Below, in pieces: positions 36,364-44,881 of a stretch of 64,000 bases of DNA. Positions within the stretch are counted from its first letter, which is position 1. Each line of letters begins with the position of its first letter. The translations under genes and the position numbers were made by a program. The notes beneath the pieces are model-generated. The model saw only the letters and a list, made by a program, of their open reading frames with translations. It did not search any database and had not been told where the DNA came from. The stretch comes from Demequina iriomotensis (GTDB taxonomy: Bacteria; Actinomycetota; Actinomycetes; Actinomycetales; Demequinaceae), in NCBI RefSeq assembly GCF_000971395.1, contig NZ_BBME01000010.1, positions 248,001 to 312,000 of the forward strand, written 5' to 3'.

Positions 36364-37659
36364 CTAGCCGACGACGAGCGCCGGGTCCGCCACCGTCGCG
36401 CGGTACCAGACCGCGTCAGGACCCTTGACCGCCTGGCTCACGATGAACGCGGTCAGCGTCTTCATGTCCTGGACGCGCGACGTCGTGCTGGTCGAGCCCT
36501 CGCTTCGCGCGGGCACGACGCCGGTCTGGAACCAGGAGTCCCGCACGTCGGGGAACACCGGCACCGCGAAGTGCGGCGCCATCTCGGCGAATGCCTCCTG
36601 GATAGCCGCAGGCTTCCACCCGAGCTGCCGCAGCTCGAACCACGCACCCGCGATGGCGCGCAGCACGACGTTGGAGCCGATCAGCGAGCGAGACCGCACC
36701 TGCGCGGGAGTCAGCGATCCGGCCACCACGTCCCTGAGCTCGGGGAACGCCGCCGCGATCGCGTCGGTGAAGGCGGTGAACTCGATCGCGATGTTCTTGT
36801 GGTCGAGCTCGTCCTCGAGACGCGGCGTGATCTTGCGCTTGCCGTTGGTGAGCGCGTGCAGCATCTCCGACACGTGCTTGGCGCCGATCAGGTACTTCGA
36901 GGCACCGGACACGCGGTCCTGCTCGAGGTCCACGCGGCCCTCGAGGAGCTCGTTGGAGATGAGCACCGCGTTGAGCGCCCGCACCAGCACCTTGCGGTCG
37001 TCGAAGCGGCTCTTGACCGAACCGGTGATGCCCTTGGCGTTGTCATTGATGTCGAGGAAGATTCGTCGCGCGGTCTCGGGGTTCTCTACGAGCACGATCT
37101 GGATCGAGACGCGCTCGCCCGCAAGCGCGTCGCGTCGGTCGACCTTCTTCTGCAGCTCCTTCTCGGCGTTCGCGATCACGGGGCGCTCGCCGAGCTCCTT
37201 GGCTCGGCCGACGAGCGTGCGCGCCTCGGAGATGTCCGCGGTGAGCTGCTCCCACGCGAGGTGGAAGCCCAGAGTGCGGTGCTGGCCGTCGACGATCGCG
37301 ATCTCCGACTTGGCGTCCTTCGGCACCGCGAGGGTGCCGAACTGCGTGGTACCCGTGTCGAGGTCCTGGCGGGAGTCGAACTCGAAGATGTGGGGCGCGC
37401 GCAGCAGCAGCGGCGGGGACACCCAGTCGGCCTGCTCGACCACGTACGTGCCGAACTGCTTGGCGTGGGTGGGAACGATGCGACGCTGCGTCGCCGAGGC
37501 GTCCAGAGGCTTCTCCGGGTCGGGCTTCGGCAGGAAAGTGACCAGCTCGCGGACCGACAGGTCGAGCGAGAAGACGGTCCTGCCTCCCTGACGGTACTTG
37601 GCCGCGAAGAAGTACTCGTTCGGGTCGTAGCCCGTGGGAATGTGCGCATTGTTCAGCAT
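36364..37659 (-). CDS. DGQHR-domain (DndB-like) protein
   Basis: A 431-residue protein. The hallmark DGQHR is at residues 124-128 (IAIVDGQHRTLGF). A central conserved stretch (IFLDINDNAKGITGSVKSRFDD) matches DndB, the transcriptional regulator of DNA phosphorothioation genes, and related DGQHR proteins. No dndCDE or dptFGH genes are near, so it is not a canonical Dnd locus. GAGGGG is seven bases before the ATG. It is the first gene of a two-gene operon with the sigma-like protein. Confidence 0.82.
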   Translation of the reverse strand: MLNNAHIPTGYDPNEYFFAAKYRQGGRTVFSLDLSVRELVTFLPKPDPEKPLDASATQRRIVPTHAKQFGTYVVEQADWVSPPLLLRAPHIFEFDSRQDLDTGTTQFGTLAVPKDAKSEIAIVDGQHRTLGFHLAWEQLTADISEARTLVGRAKELGERPVIANAEKELQKKVDRRDALAGERVSIQIVLVENPETARRIFLDINDNAKGITGSVKSRFDDRKVLVRALNAVLISNELLEGRVDLEQDRVSGASKYLIGAKHVSEMLHALTNGKRKITPRLEDELDHKNIAIEFTAFTDAIAAAFPELRDVVAGSLTPAQVRSRSLIGSNVVLRAIAGAWFELRQLGWKPAAIQEAFAEMAPHFAVPVFPDVRDSWFQTGVVPARSEGSTSTTSRVQDMKTLTAFIVSQAVKGPDAVWYRATVADPALVVG

Positions 37660-37693
37660 CGTTCTGCCCCTCAGTGTCGTCCGATGTGGGGAG

Positions 37694-37722
37694 AGCTAAT
37701 CGGAAGGGTCTGACAATGTCAA
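37694..37722 (-). promoter_or_regulatory. Promoter with overlapping operator for the DGQHR operon
   Basis: On the minus strand TTGACA (37722-37717) and TTAGCT (37699-37694) are 17 bases apart, ideal for a housekeeping promoter. The palindrome TGACATTGTCA (37721-37711) covers the -35 element, so a bound protein would block transcription. The start codon is about 35 bases downstream of the -10. The operon's own DNA-binding products are obvious candidates for self-control; this is inference. Confidence 0.55.
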
Positions 37723-38638
37723 AGATCTGCGATGGGTGTCACAGGGGTGGCGGCGTCGAGGCCATCTGCTCACGCGCGCGTCTCCGACCCCAGCGACGCC
37801 ACCGCGGCCTCGACGAGGTTCGATCAGACCTCGCGGTACGCCGCGAAGAGATCGAATGGACCAACCGAGGTATGCACCTGTCGGAAGTGATCGGACTCCG
37901 CTACCGGCTCGAGGTCCCGCATGAGCACTCACGCGTGCGCGAGAGCCTTCAGATAGATAGGGGCACGCGCCGCACCGTGCCCCAGCGCGCGCGGCGCGTG
38001 CAATGACGGCCAACCCACAACACCGGAGAGCCCTTCCCGGCCGTGCACTACTGACGGATCCTCGGGACGCTGACCGCGTACGGTCCACGAGTGACGCGAG
38101 TTCACCGCCATCGAGAGCACCTGTGCGATCGCGCGGTAGCCGATGTGCTCCGGTGTCACCGGTGGAGATCGGCCCAGGCCCCTGATGTCTTGCTCCGCTT
38201 CAAGCCGCTGCGTCACCTCGCGCGGCCTTGCCGAACCGAGTACCGCGGCGGGCGGCGCCAACGCGAACAGGGCGGCGACGGCGTTGTGGCGCTCGGTGTC
38301 GAGGTCGCAACTCCCGCGAGGCCCCCCATGGCGCGATCTCCCAGCGATAATTCGCAGTGCTGCCCTGGGATCGACGGGGCAGGATCTGGGCGTGGAGCTC
38401 GGTCGGCACCTGGTCCCCGGGCACCCATCGGGGCGAGTAAATGTCGGTCGTCGTGTTACCCCTCGTCCGGGAGCGCCGGACCCGGCTGATCCTCGGCGCC
38501 CTCTGCATTGGTGACAGAGAATCTTCGGAGGCGCCAACGAGAAGTTCTGAAGCGGCGTCGTCGCGCCGTCGAAGTCCGACCATGCGCGGCTCGCTGGCGC
38601 GCTGAGCTAGGGCCGAGACCAGTTCCTGGGTCGACGGC
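37723..38638. other. Gene-free, apparently decayed interval
   Basis: About 900 bases without a frame that has both a plausible start and good coding bias. A minus-strand stretch near 37980-38260 reads as ordinary protein for some 80 residues (for example SPPVTPEHIGYRAIAQVLSM) but continues into Arg/Pro-rich nonsense on both sides. A plus-strand stretch near 37810-37950 is similar. Base composition is lower in GC than the flanks. I read this as remnants of genes lost after insertion events inside the defence island. No RNA gene was recognised. Confidence 0.5.
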
Positions 38639-39151
38639 ATGCACATGACCCACAGCGACCCCCTGGTCACTCTCCGCGCCACAGCTGAGCGCGTTGCGAA
38701 CGGTGTTCTCAAGGACCGGTGACGCGCCGAGGATGCCGCCCAGGACGCGATCAATCGACTGCTCGAGGACTGCATCGCGGGCCTTGATCGTCTCGACCGC
38801 AACGTGGCGTGCATGGCGAAGAGCACCGCCATCGATGTATTGCGGGCACCCACGATGGAGTGGTTGGCGGTCGAAGGCGACGTCGAGTGGATCGGCGACC
38901 TCGTCGACTCCCATGTCGGGCCGTCAACCTTGATTGCGCGGCCGGAGTACGTCAGGGACGTCTGCGATCCCTTGACGTCTGACGAGCGCGACAAGTTTCT
39001 AGCGACGCTCGACGGCGTCTCGAACGCCGAGCCCACCGATGCGCCGCAGAGCGCGCTGGCGACGATGCCTTGTCGCAGCCGAAGCCCAGTCAGCAGCGCC
39101 GATGTGCGGCACCGCGCGCGTGGCGGCCCTCGCCACGCATCACTACGGTGA
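38639..39151 (+). pseudogene. Decayed gene with in-frame TGA stop
   Basis: From ATG 38639 a good-looking frame reads MHMTHSDPLVTLRATAERVA and on to a TGA at 38720-38722. It then continues in the same frame with sound coding (NRLLEDCIAGLDRLDRNVAC, EWLAVEGDVEWIGDLVD, DPLTSDERDKFLATLDG) until about 39045, where it becomes Arg-rich nonsense up to a stop at 39151. A point stop plus a lost 3' end explains this best. No family recognised. Confidence 0.5.
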
Positions 39152-39155
39152 AAGA

Positions 39156-40091
39156 GTGACCGCTACTCCTGACGATGACCGGGGCATCGAGGTTCCGCGC
39201 TTTGACCACTTCTTCCGCCCCGTCCTGCTCGAGCTCGAGCGCGAGAGTCCATTGCGTACGCGCGACGTCATTTCACGAGTCGCGGACGCCCTCCGCCTGA
39301 CCGAAGCACAGCGCACAGCAGCAATCCCAAGCGGTCAGAGCAGGCTCGACAACCGCACCACCTGGGCCTGCAGCTATCTGTACCAGGCAGGCGCCCTCAC
39401 GAAACCCCGGCGCGGAATCTATGAGATCACCGACCGCGGACGCGACCTGCTCCGGACAAGACCAGATGTCATCGACGTCGACGACCTCCTCCAATTCGAA
39501 GAATTCCGCGAGTTTCAGCAGCGCAAGCGCGACACGGCCGCACCAACCGAGACCGTCGAGCCCGCCGAGGGCGATTCACCGCCGCGCGAACGCATCGAGT
39601 CCGCGATCAAGGCGGTCGACACCGAGGTCGCGGCAGACCTCCTACGCCGCCTTCGCGAGCGCGAGCCGAGGCTATTCGAACAGGCCGTGGTCGACGTCCT
39701 GCTCGCGATGGGGTACGGCGGCACAGAGCAGCGCGGAAAGCGCATCGGCGGCACTGCGGACGGCGGGGTGGACGGTGTGATCGATCAGGACGCACTCGGT
39801 CTCGACCAGATCTATGTCCAGGCCAAGCGCTACGCGCAGGGCAACAACGTCGGACGTGAAGCGATCCAGGCATTTATTGGGGCCTTGCACGGATTCGGCG
39901 CCAGCCGAGGCGTCTTCATCACGTCGAGCGACTTCACCCAGCATGCACGCGACTACGCGCAACAGATCCCGACGCGCGTCATCCTCATCGACGGCACCCG
40001 ACTCGCGCAGCTGATGATCAAGTACCGGGTAGGAGTCCAGGTCACCACCACCTACGACCTCGTCGAAGTCGACGACGACTTCTTCGAGTAG
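39156..40091 (+). CDS. mrr: Mrr-type restriction endonuclease
   Basis: A 311-residue type IV restriction enzyme that cuts modified foreign DNA. An N-terminal winged helix (about 10-100, DNA recognition) precedes a PD-(D/E)xK-like catalytic domain (170-290). The domain includes GGVDGVID (D206) and YVQAKRY (Q222, K224), the Mrr_cat signature, and GVFITSSDF. The GTG at 39156 gives the usual short N-terminus. All key residues are present. It stands alone in the island, downstream of the pseudogene. Confidence 0.9.
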   Translation: MTATPDDDRGIEVPRFDHFFRPVLLELERESPLRTRDVISRVADALRLTEAQRTAAIPSGQSRLDNRTTWACSYLYQAGALTKPRRGIYEITDRGRDLLRTRPDVIDVDDLLQFEEFREFQQRKRDTAAPTETVEPAEGDSPPRERIESAIKAVDTEVAADLLRRLREREPRLFEQAVVDVLLAMGYGGTEQRGKRIGGTADGGVDGVIDQDALGLDQIYVQAKRYAQGNNVGREAIQAFIGALHGFGASRGVFITSSDFTQHARDYAQQIPTRVILIDGTRLAQLMIKYRVGVQVTTTYDLVEVDDDFFE

Positions 40092-40176
40092 GAACGCGTC
40101 CTGTGTTGGCGTCCAAGTCCTCGATGCGAACCCAGAGCCGCCCATACAAGTCACATTCACGAGGGAGCGTGCACGC

Positions 40177-42102
40177 ATGAGCGTCGAGATGCAACAGCCG
40201 ACCATCACGGATCTCCTCAAAGACGTGCGAACGGGGCGCATCCAGCTGCCGGACTTCCAGCGCGAGTACCGGTGGGACGTCGAACGCATCCGTGAACTCC
40301 TGGTGACCGTGCTCAAGGGCCACCCCATGGGTGTGGTGATGGTCCTCCAGACCGGAAGCGACCACGTGAGGTTCAAGCCAAAGCCACTCACCGGCGTGGT
40401 GCGCGGAGGCGACGACTGCCGCGAGTGCCAGGAACGTTTCAGTTCCAAGGCCCCCGCCACGGTCGCAGCGCCGGACTACCTTCTCCTGGACGGCCAGCAG
40501 CGCCTCACTTCGCTGTTCCAGGCGTTGTCGGGGGACGGTGTGGTGCATTCCGCGGACGACAAGGGCAAGCTGCGTCACGTCCGCTACTTCTTAGACGTCG
40601 AGCTGGCTCTAGGCGACGACGGCAGCCAGTCTGATGCGATCGTGGTGATGCCCGCGGACGCCGTCGAACGCACCAATTTCGGCAGGGACATCGTGCGCGA
40701 CTGCAGCACACTTGAGGGTCAGGTCGAGCACGGGCTGCTTCCCATCACCGCGATCTACGACGACACGGCCATCACCTGGATGCTCGAGTGGATCAAGCCC
40801 GACGCGACGCGCGCAGCGACATTCCAGCGGCTTCAGAGCGACGTGTTCCTGCGCATGAAGTCGTACCAGATCCCCGGGATCGAGCTCCTCAAGTCCACAT
40901 CGCGCGAGGCGGTAGCTACCGTGTTCGAGAAGGTCAACACCGGCGGCCTTGCGCTCGACACCTTTGAACTGCTCACTGCGACGTTCGCGGGTGATCCGTC
41001 GGGGACAGGCGAGGACGGTTCCGACTTCCGGCTCGTCGACGATTGGAAGCTCACCAAGGAGATCCTGGAGCGGCACCCCACGCTTGGCGGCTTCCAACGC
41101 GTGTTCTTCCTCCAGGCCGTCACGCTCCTGGCCACCCACGCAAAGCGTCAGGCAGAGATAGCGGCCGACAAGTCCAAGCCGAGACCGACAAGCGCGCGGC
41201 GGGAGGATATCCTCAGGCTGCAGCTCACGGACTACCGCCGGTGGGCGGATGAGGTGCGCGCCGCACTGCCGTGGGTAGCGCACTTCCTCACCGAGCAGCA
41301 CATCCACTCGGACCGGTTCGTGCCCTACGCGACGCAGTGCGTGCCGCTCACCGTCATCCGGGTGCTGCTGGGTCACGATGCTGACAAGTACGCGGTCAAG
41401 CAGCGACTTCAGCAGTGGTACTGGTGCGGCGTGCTCGGCGAGCAGTACGGATCGACCACCGAGACCAAGTTCGCACGCGACGTGGATCAGGTACCCGACT
41501 GGGCGCTCGCTGCGGTGGACGGGCGCCAGGCGCGCCAGCCCGAGACTGTGACCGTCGCATCGTTCGCCGAGACGCGTCTCCTGACACTTCGCACGCGGCT
41601 GTCCGCGGCGTACAAGGGCGTCTACGCGCTGCTCATGCACGGCGGCTGCAAGGACTGGCAGTTTGACCAGGACATCGACCACGCGCACTACAACGAGATG
41701 AACGTGGACATCCACCACATCTTCCCCAAGAAGTGGTGCGAGAAGAACGACATCGACGATGCACGTCGGGAGTCGATCGTGAACAAGACTCCGCTCGGCC
41801 GCAAGACGAACATCATGATCTCGGCGAACTCACCTGCGGACTACGTTCCGATGCTCGAGGCAAGATCCGGACTCGCCCCGGAATCGATGGACGGAATCCT
41901 TCGTTCCCACCTGATCGATCCGCAGCTCTTGCGCGCTGCAGACTTCGACCGCTTCTTTGAAGCCCGTCGCGAAGCCCTTGTGACGATGATCGAAGGCGCA
42001 ATGGGCAAGCCCGTTCTTCGGGACATGGAGATGACGGACCGATCTGACCTCGTCTTTGAGGAGGCGGACGCGGACGAGCCCGACTTGGATGACGAAGCAT
42101 GA
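40177..42102 (+). CDS. GmrSD-like DUF262/HNH restriction protein
   Basis: A 641-residue fusion of an N-terminal DUF262 domain and a C-terminal HNH nuclease of the DUF1524 type. QLPDFQREYRWDVERI and LLLDGQQRLTSL (DGQQR, 105-109) are the DUF262 signatures for NTP binding. DIHHIFPKKW (H513, H514) is the nuclease core. GmrSD enzymes restrict DNA with modified, often glucosylated, cytosines. Four Cys near residues 87-90 and a further HNH-associated region suggest metal binding. GGGAG lies before the start. The stop overlaps the DUF429 gene (ATGA). Confidence 0.88.
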   Translation: MSVEMQQPTITDLLKDVRTGRIQLPDFQREYRWDVERIRELLVTVLKGHPMGVVMVLQTGSDHVRFKPKPLTGVVRGGDDCRECQERFSSKAPATVAAPDYLLLDGQQRLTSLFQALSGDGVVHSADDKGKLRHVRYFLDVELALGDDGSQSDAIVVMPADAVERTNFGRDIVRDCSTLEGQVEHGLLPITAIYDDTAITWMLEWIKPDATRAATFQRLQSDVFLRMKSYQIPGIELLKSTSREAVATVFEKVNTGGLALDTFELLTATFAGDPSGTGEDGSDFRLVDDWKLTKEILERHPTLGGFQRVFFLQAVTLLATHAKRQAEIAADKSKPRPTSARREDILRLQLTDYRRWADEVRAALPWVAHFLTEQHIHSDRFVPYATQCVPLTVIRVLLGHDADKYAVKQRLQQWYWCGVLGEQYGSTTETKFARDVDQVPDWALAAVDGRQARQPETVTVASFAETRLLTLRTRLSAAYKGVYALLMHGGCKDWQFDQDIDHAHYNEMNVDIHHIFPKKWCEKNDIDDARRESIVNKTPLGRKTNIMISANSPADYVPMLEARSGLAPESMDGILRSHLIDPQLLRAADFDRFFEARREALVTMIEGAMGKPVLRDMEMTDRSDLVFEEADADEPDLDDEA

Positions 42103-42791
42103 CCTACCTCGGCCTCGACGCCTGCAAGAAGGGCTGGGTCGTCGCGGCGATCGACGACGACGGCTGGGTCGACCTCTTCGTCGCCTCGGGTATCGCTGAG
42201 GCCGAGGCGCGCGGGATCGACGAATTCGGGGCGACGCTCCTGGTGGTCGACATCCCGATCGGCATCCCAGACTCAGGTCCGCGGCGCGCGGACCAGCTCG
42301 CGCGTCGGTCTATCGCCCCGCGAGGATCAAGCGTCTTTCCCACCCCCGTGCGGACCGCGCTGGTGGCCCCGACGTACGAGGCAGCCCGCATAGCCTCGCT
42401 CGCCGCATCCGGCAAGAGCCTCTCGAAGCAGGCGCATGCGATCGCCGAACGGGTCCTGGACGTCGACGGGTATGTCGCGCACGCGTCGATCCCGGTTCGC
42501 GAAGGCCATCCCGAGGTGAGCTTCCGTGCGATGGCCGGCAAGGGCATCGTCCACCCGAAGAAGACTTACGCGGGCGCATCACTGCGCCTGGACCTGCTTC
42601 GCGAGGAGGGCATCGCGGTGCCCGTCGGGCTCGAGCGCGATCTGCCTGGCGCAGCATGGGATGACGTGCTGGATGCCGCCGCGATGGCGTGGACGGCCCG
42701 CCGCGTCGCGCGCGGTGAGGCGGACCGATTCCCGGCACTGAAGAAAGCGGAGCGATTCAGCGACGGCATCGACTCCGCGATCTGGCTCTAA
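42099..42791 (+). CDS. DUF429 family, predicted RNase H-like protein
   Basis: A 230-residue protein beginning TYLGLDACKKGWVVAAID, the standard DUF429 start with its first acidic residue on strand one. LLVVDIPIGIPDSG gives the second Asp, and DDVLDAAAMAWTARRVARG carries the third acidic site. The RNase H-like fold suggests nuclease activity, unproven for the family. Translation is coupled to the upstream DUF262/HNH gene by ATGA, so the two probably act together. Confidence 0.85.
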   Translation: MTYLGLDACKKGWVVAAIDDDGWVDLFVASGIAEAEARGIDEFGATLLVVDIPIGIPDSGPRRADQLARRSIAPRGSSVFPTPVRTALVAPTYEAARIASLAASGKSLSKQAHAIAERVLDVDGYVAHASIPVREGHPEVSFRAMAGKGIVHPKKTYAGASLRLDLLREEGIAVPVGLERDLPGAAWDDVLDAAAMAWTARRVARGEADRFPALKKAERFSDGIDSAIWL

Positions 42792-42819
42792 CTGCTCCGA
42801 GTGCTTGCATCCGGCCAAC

Positions 42820-43680
42820 GTGGAGGTCAAGGAAGCGGCACTGCGCGCCGATAACAGCCACGTGGAACTACCGCGCGTGCGTCGATACCGGAGGAACGGC
42901 ATCGACCGCCTCTATGTCGACCACGTGATCGACGGCGTGCCGCGCTGCCTCGGCTGGGCCGAGACCGACTCAGGCGAGATCACCATTCAAGTTCCCGGAT
43001 CCGAGGCGCGGGTCGAGACTGCTCTCGAGAACTGGGCACGCTTCTTCCCCGAGGACGACCTGGCCTCGCATGCGCCCGGCAGGAACGTCCGGGCCCTCGC
43101 CGCCGCGTGGGCGCGCGAGATCGACGACATCGACGGCGAGCTCACCCAACTCGCGGCGTTGCGCGACATGGCCGTCTACCAGCACGCGCAGTATGCCAAG
43201 GGTAGCTCCGGCGAAACCATGATCGGTAACGAGCTCAACGCCCTTTACACGCACGGCTGGGGGCTGCTCCACTCGATCCCCACCTATGGCGGCCTCGGCG
43301 ACATCGACCGCCTCCTGATCGGGCCGGGCGGGGTGTGGACCGTCAACGCCAAGAAGCACCCGGCCGGTCCGATCGTGGTCGACGGCGACACCTTGCGCGT
43401 GGGCCGGGTTCGCGTCGACTACGTCCGAAGCGCGCGCCGAGAGGCCGGGCACGCCGCTGACGTCCTCGCGCGCTCGGGTGCGTCGTGCGACGTCCTAGCG
43501 ATGGTCGTGCTCGATATCCCCCGCGCGCGCGACCTGACCGTCTGGAACCCGCCGGCAGGCGTCGAGGTCGCTACGCGCGCATCGTCTATCCCGACCCTGC
43601 GCGGCCAGCCCCGGCGACTCGAGCAGGCGCAGATCAACCACATCTTTTCGATCGCCCGCCGACGCCAGACCTGGGAGTAG
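42820..43680 (+). CDS. NERD-domain protein 1
   Basis: About 286 residues. A helical N-terminal part is followed by a nuclease-related domain (NERD) at about 130-280: YAKGSSGETMIGNELNAL, LHSIPTYGGLGDIDRLLIG and GVWTVNAKKHPAG. The Asp and Lys fit a PD-(D/E)xK-like core. The C-terminus QINHIFSIARRRQTW resembles the next gene. No start has a clear ribosome site: GTG 42820 is my choice. GTG 42862 would line up with the start of its paralogue, and TTG 42805 is also open. Confidence 0.75.
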   Translation: MEVKEAALRADNSHVELPRVRRYRRNGIDRLYVDHVIDGVPRCLGWAETDSGEITIQVPGSEARVETALENWARFFPEDDLASHAPGRNVRALAAAWAREIDDIDGELTQLAALRDMAVYQHAQYAKGSSGETMIGNELNALYTHGWGLLHSIPTYGGLGDIDRLLIGPGGVWTVNAKKHPAGPIVVDGDTLRVGRVRVDYVRSARREAGHAADVLARSGASCDVLAMVVLDIPRARDLTVWNPPAGVEVATRASSIPTLRGQPRRLEQAQINHIFSIARRRQTWE

Positions 43681-43683
43681 ACC

Positions 43684-44574
43684 ATGACGGACATTGCCCT
43701 CAATCGCTGGACGCGCTACGGCCACGACCGCGTCTACGCGGCCGGGCCCGACGGCACGCGCCTCGGCTTCATCGACCTCAAAACCGGCGAGGTCACTCTC
43801 GAGCCCAGTGTCGACGCGTCCGTGGGCGATGCGCTGCGCACTTGGGGTTCCGGTCAGCGAGAGACATCGGCAACCGCCCCGGCCGAGGAGCATCCCGAGG
43901 CCGAGCCACCGGCGGCCGGGCCGGATGTGCGCGATTGGACTGACCTCGCTGGCAACCCGCCCGGGGCCATAGTTCGCGCGCAGGCCGCCGATGCATGGGA
44001 GCGCGAGAAGCGCGTCGGCAAGGTTATTCCCCACCTCGCGCGGGCTCTGGATGTCCACACCGACGAGCGTGCGTGGCGCAAGGGAGCGGAGGGCGAGGAG
44101 AAGGTCGGCGCGGTCCTGGAGCGCATGACGAAGCGTGGTTGGCGGATCATCCACTCGATCCCGGTCGGCGAGAACTCGGATATCGACCACCTCGCGATCG
44201 GTCCGGGCGGCGTGGTTCTCGTCAACACGAAGCACCACCCGGGAGCCAAGGTCACGGTCACCAAGTACGGGGTGCTGGTCAACGGATCGAAGACCGACCA
44301 CGCCCCGCAGGCCAGAGCACAGGCGAAGAAGGCATACGAGCTGCTCAACGCCGCGGGCGCCGACGTCGAGCGCGTGGTGCCGTGGATCGCCGTCTACAAC
44401 GGCAGCGTGCTGCAGCCCGAGATGAAGCTGGCGGGCAGGATCCCTGGCGTCGGCGTCGTGACGAACCACAACATCAACACCAACCTCAAGCGCCTCGATC
44501 CGGTGCTGTCACCCGAGCGAGTGGATGCGATCTACGAAATCGCGCGCCGGTCGACCACCTGGACCGCACTCTGA
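43684..44574 (+). CDS. NERD-domain protein 2
   Basis: A 296-residue paralogue of the preceding gene, three bases downstream. Shared features: a short N-terminal sheet region (RYGHDRVYAAGPDG), then a NERD domain with GAEGEEKVGAVLERM, IHSIPVGENSDIDHLAIGPG and VLVNTKHHPGAKV, and the end RVDAIYEIARRSTTW. A Pro/Glu-rich linker (60-85) is unique to this copy. Both nuclease cores look intact. GGGAG lies before the ATG. NERD domains occur in DNA-processing and defence proteins. Confidence 0.82.
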   Translation: MTDIALNRWTRYGHDRVYAAGPDGTRLGFIDLKTGEVTLEPSVDASVGDALRTWGSGQRETSATAPAEEHPEAEPPAAGPDVRDWTDLAGNPPGAIVRAQAADAWEREKRVGKVIPHLARALDVHTDERAWRKGAEGEEKVGAVLERMTKRGWRIIHSIPVGENSDIDHLAIGPGGVVLVNTKHHPGAKVTVTKYGVLVNGSKTDHAPQARAQAKKAYELLNAAGADVERVVPWIAVYNGSVLQPEMKLAGRIPGVGVVTNHNINTNLKRLDPVLSPERVDAIYEIARRSTTWTAL

Positions 44575-44881
44575 CTCAGCGCTGTCGAATCTCGCCTCTA
44601 GCGTTCGCCACATGATTCTCGACGGCCCCGCCTCGACGGGCGGCGAGCACCGCGATCCGTGCCCTCGATGCTTCACCGACTTCCCCGCGCCAAGGATGTG
44701 CGTACCCCACCACAGCGAGGACCGGCGGCCGCCTGCAAGTGACGGAACCCGCGCATCGTCCCGCGACACCGTTTGCCGGAATACCCACCCCGGTACCCGC
44801 GTTGACGTCTCCCGGCACCCCGCGCGCCCCTCCCGCACAATCGAGGGAGCCCCGCGCCCACCTCCCACAAGGAAGGCCCCC
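44575..44881. other. Intergenic region before quinone oxidoreductase gene
   Basis: A 307-base gap. The frame of the downstream gene stays open through it, so an upstream start is formally possible. However, the encoded residues (Arg/Pro/Cys-rich) do not resemble the enzyme family and the ribosome site is at 44882. It contains one copy of GCGCATCGTCC near 44752. No RNA gene recognised; presumably holds the promoter of the next gene. Confidence 0.5.

Noticed and set aside
36364-37659. Canonical Dnd phosphorothioation locus
   Set aside because: Only a DndB-like protein is present; dndA, dndC, dndD and dndE are missing from both sides.
35701-37713. A 670-residue plus-strand frame opposite the DGQHR operon
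   Set aside because: Same shadow composition; the minus strand carries DGQHR and a helix-turn-helix with good start signals.
38720-38722. In-frame TGA as a selenocysteine codon
   Set aside because: No SECIS-like hairpin was seen just after it, the protein family is unknown, and the 3' end is also broken, so decay is simpler.
44612-44881. Cys-rich N-terminal extension or separate small zinc protein (CPRC...MCVPHH) before the oxidoreductase
   Set aside because: The frame has no ribosome site, soon turns Arg/Pro-rich, and the oxidoreductase has a strong ribosome site at 44882.
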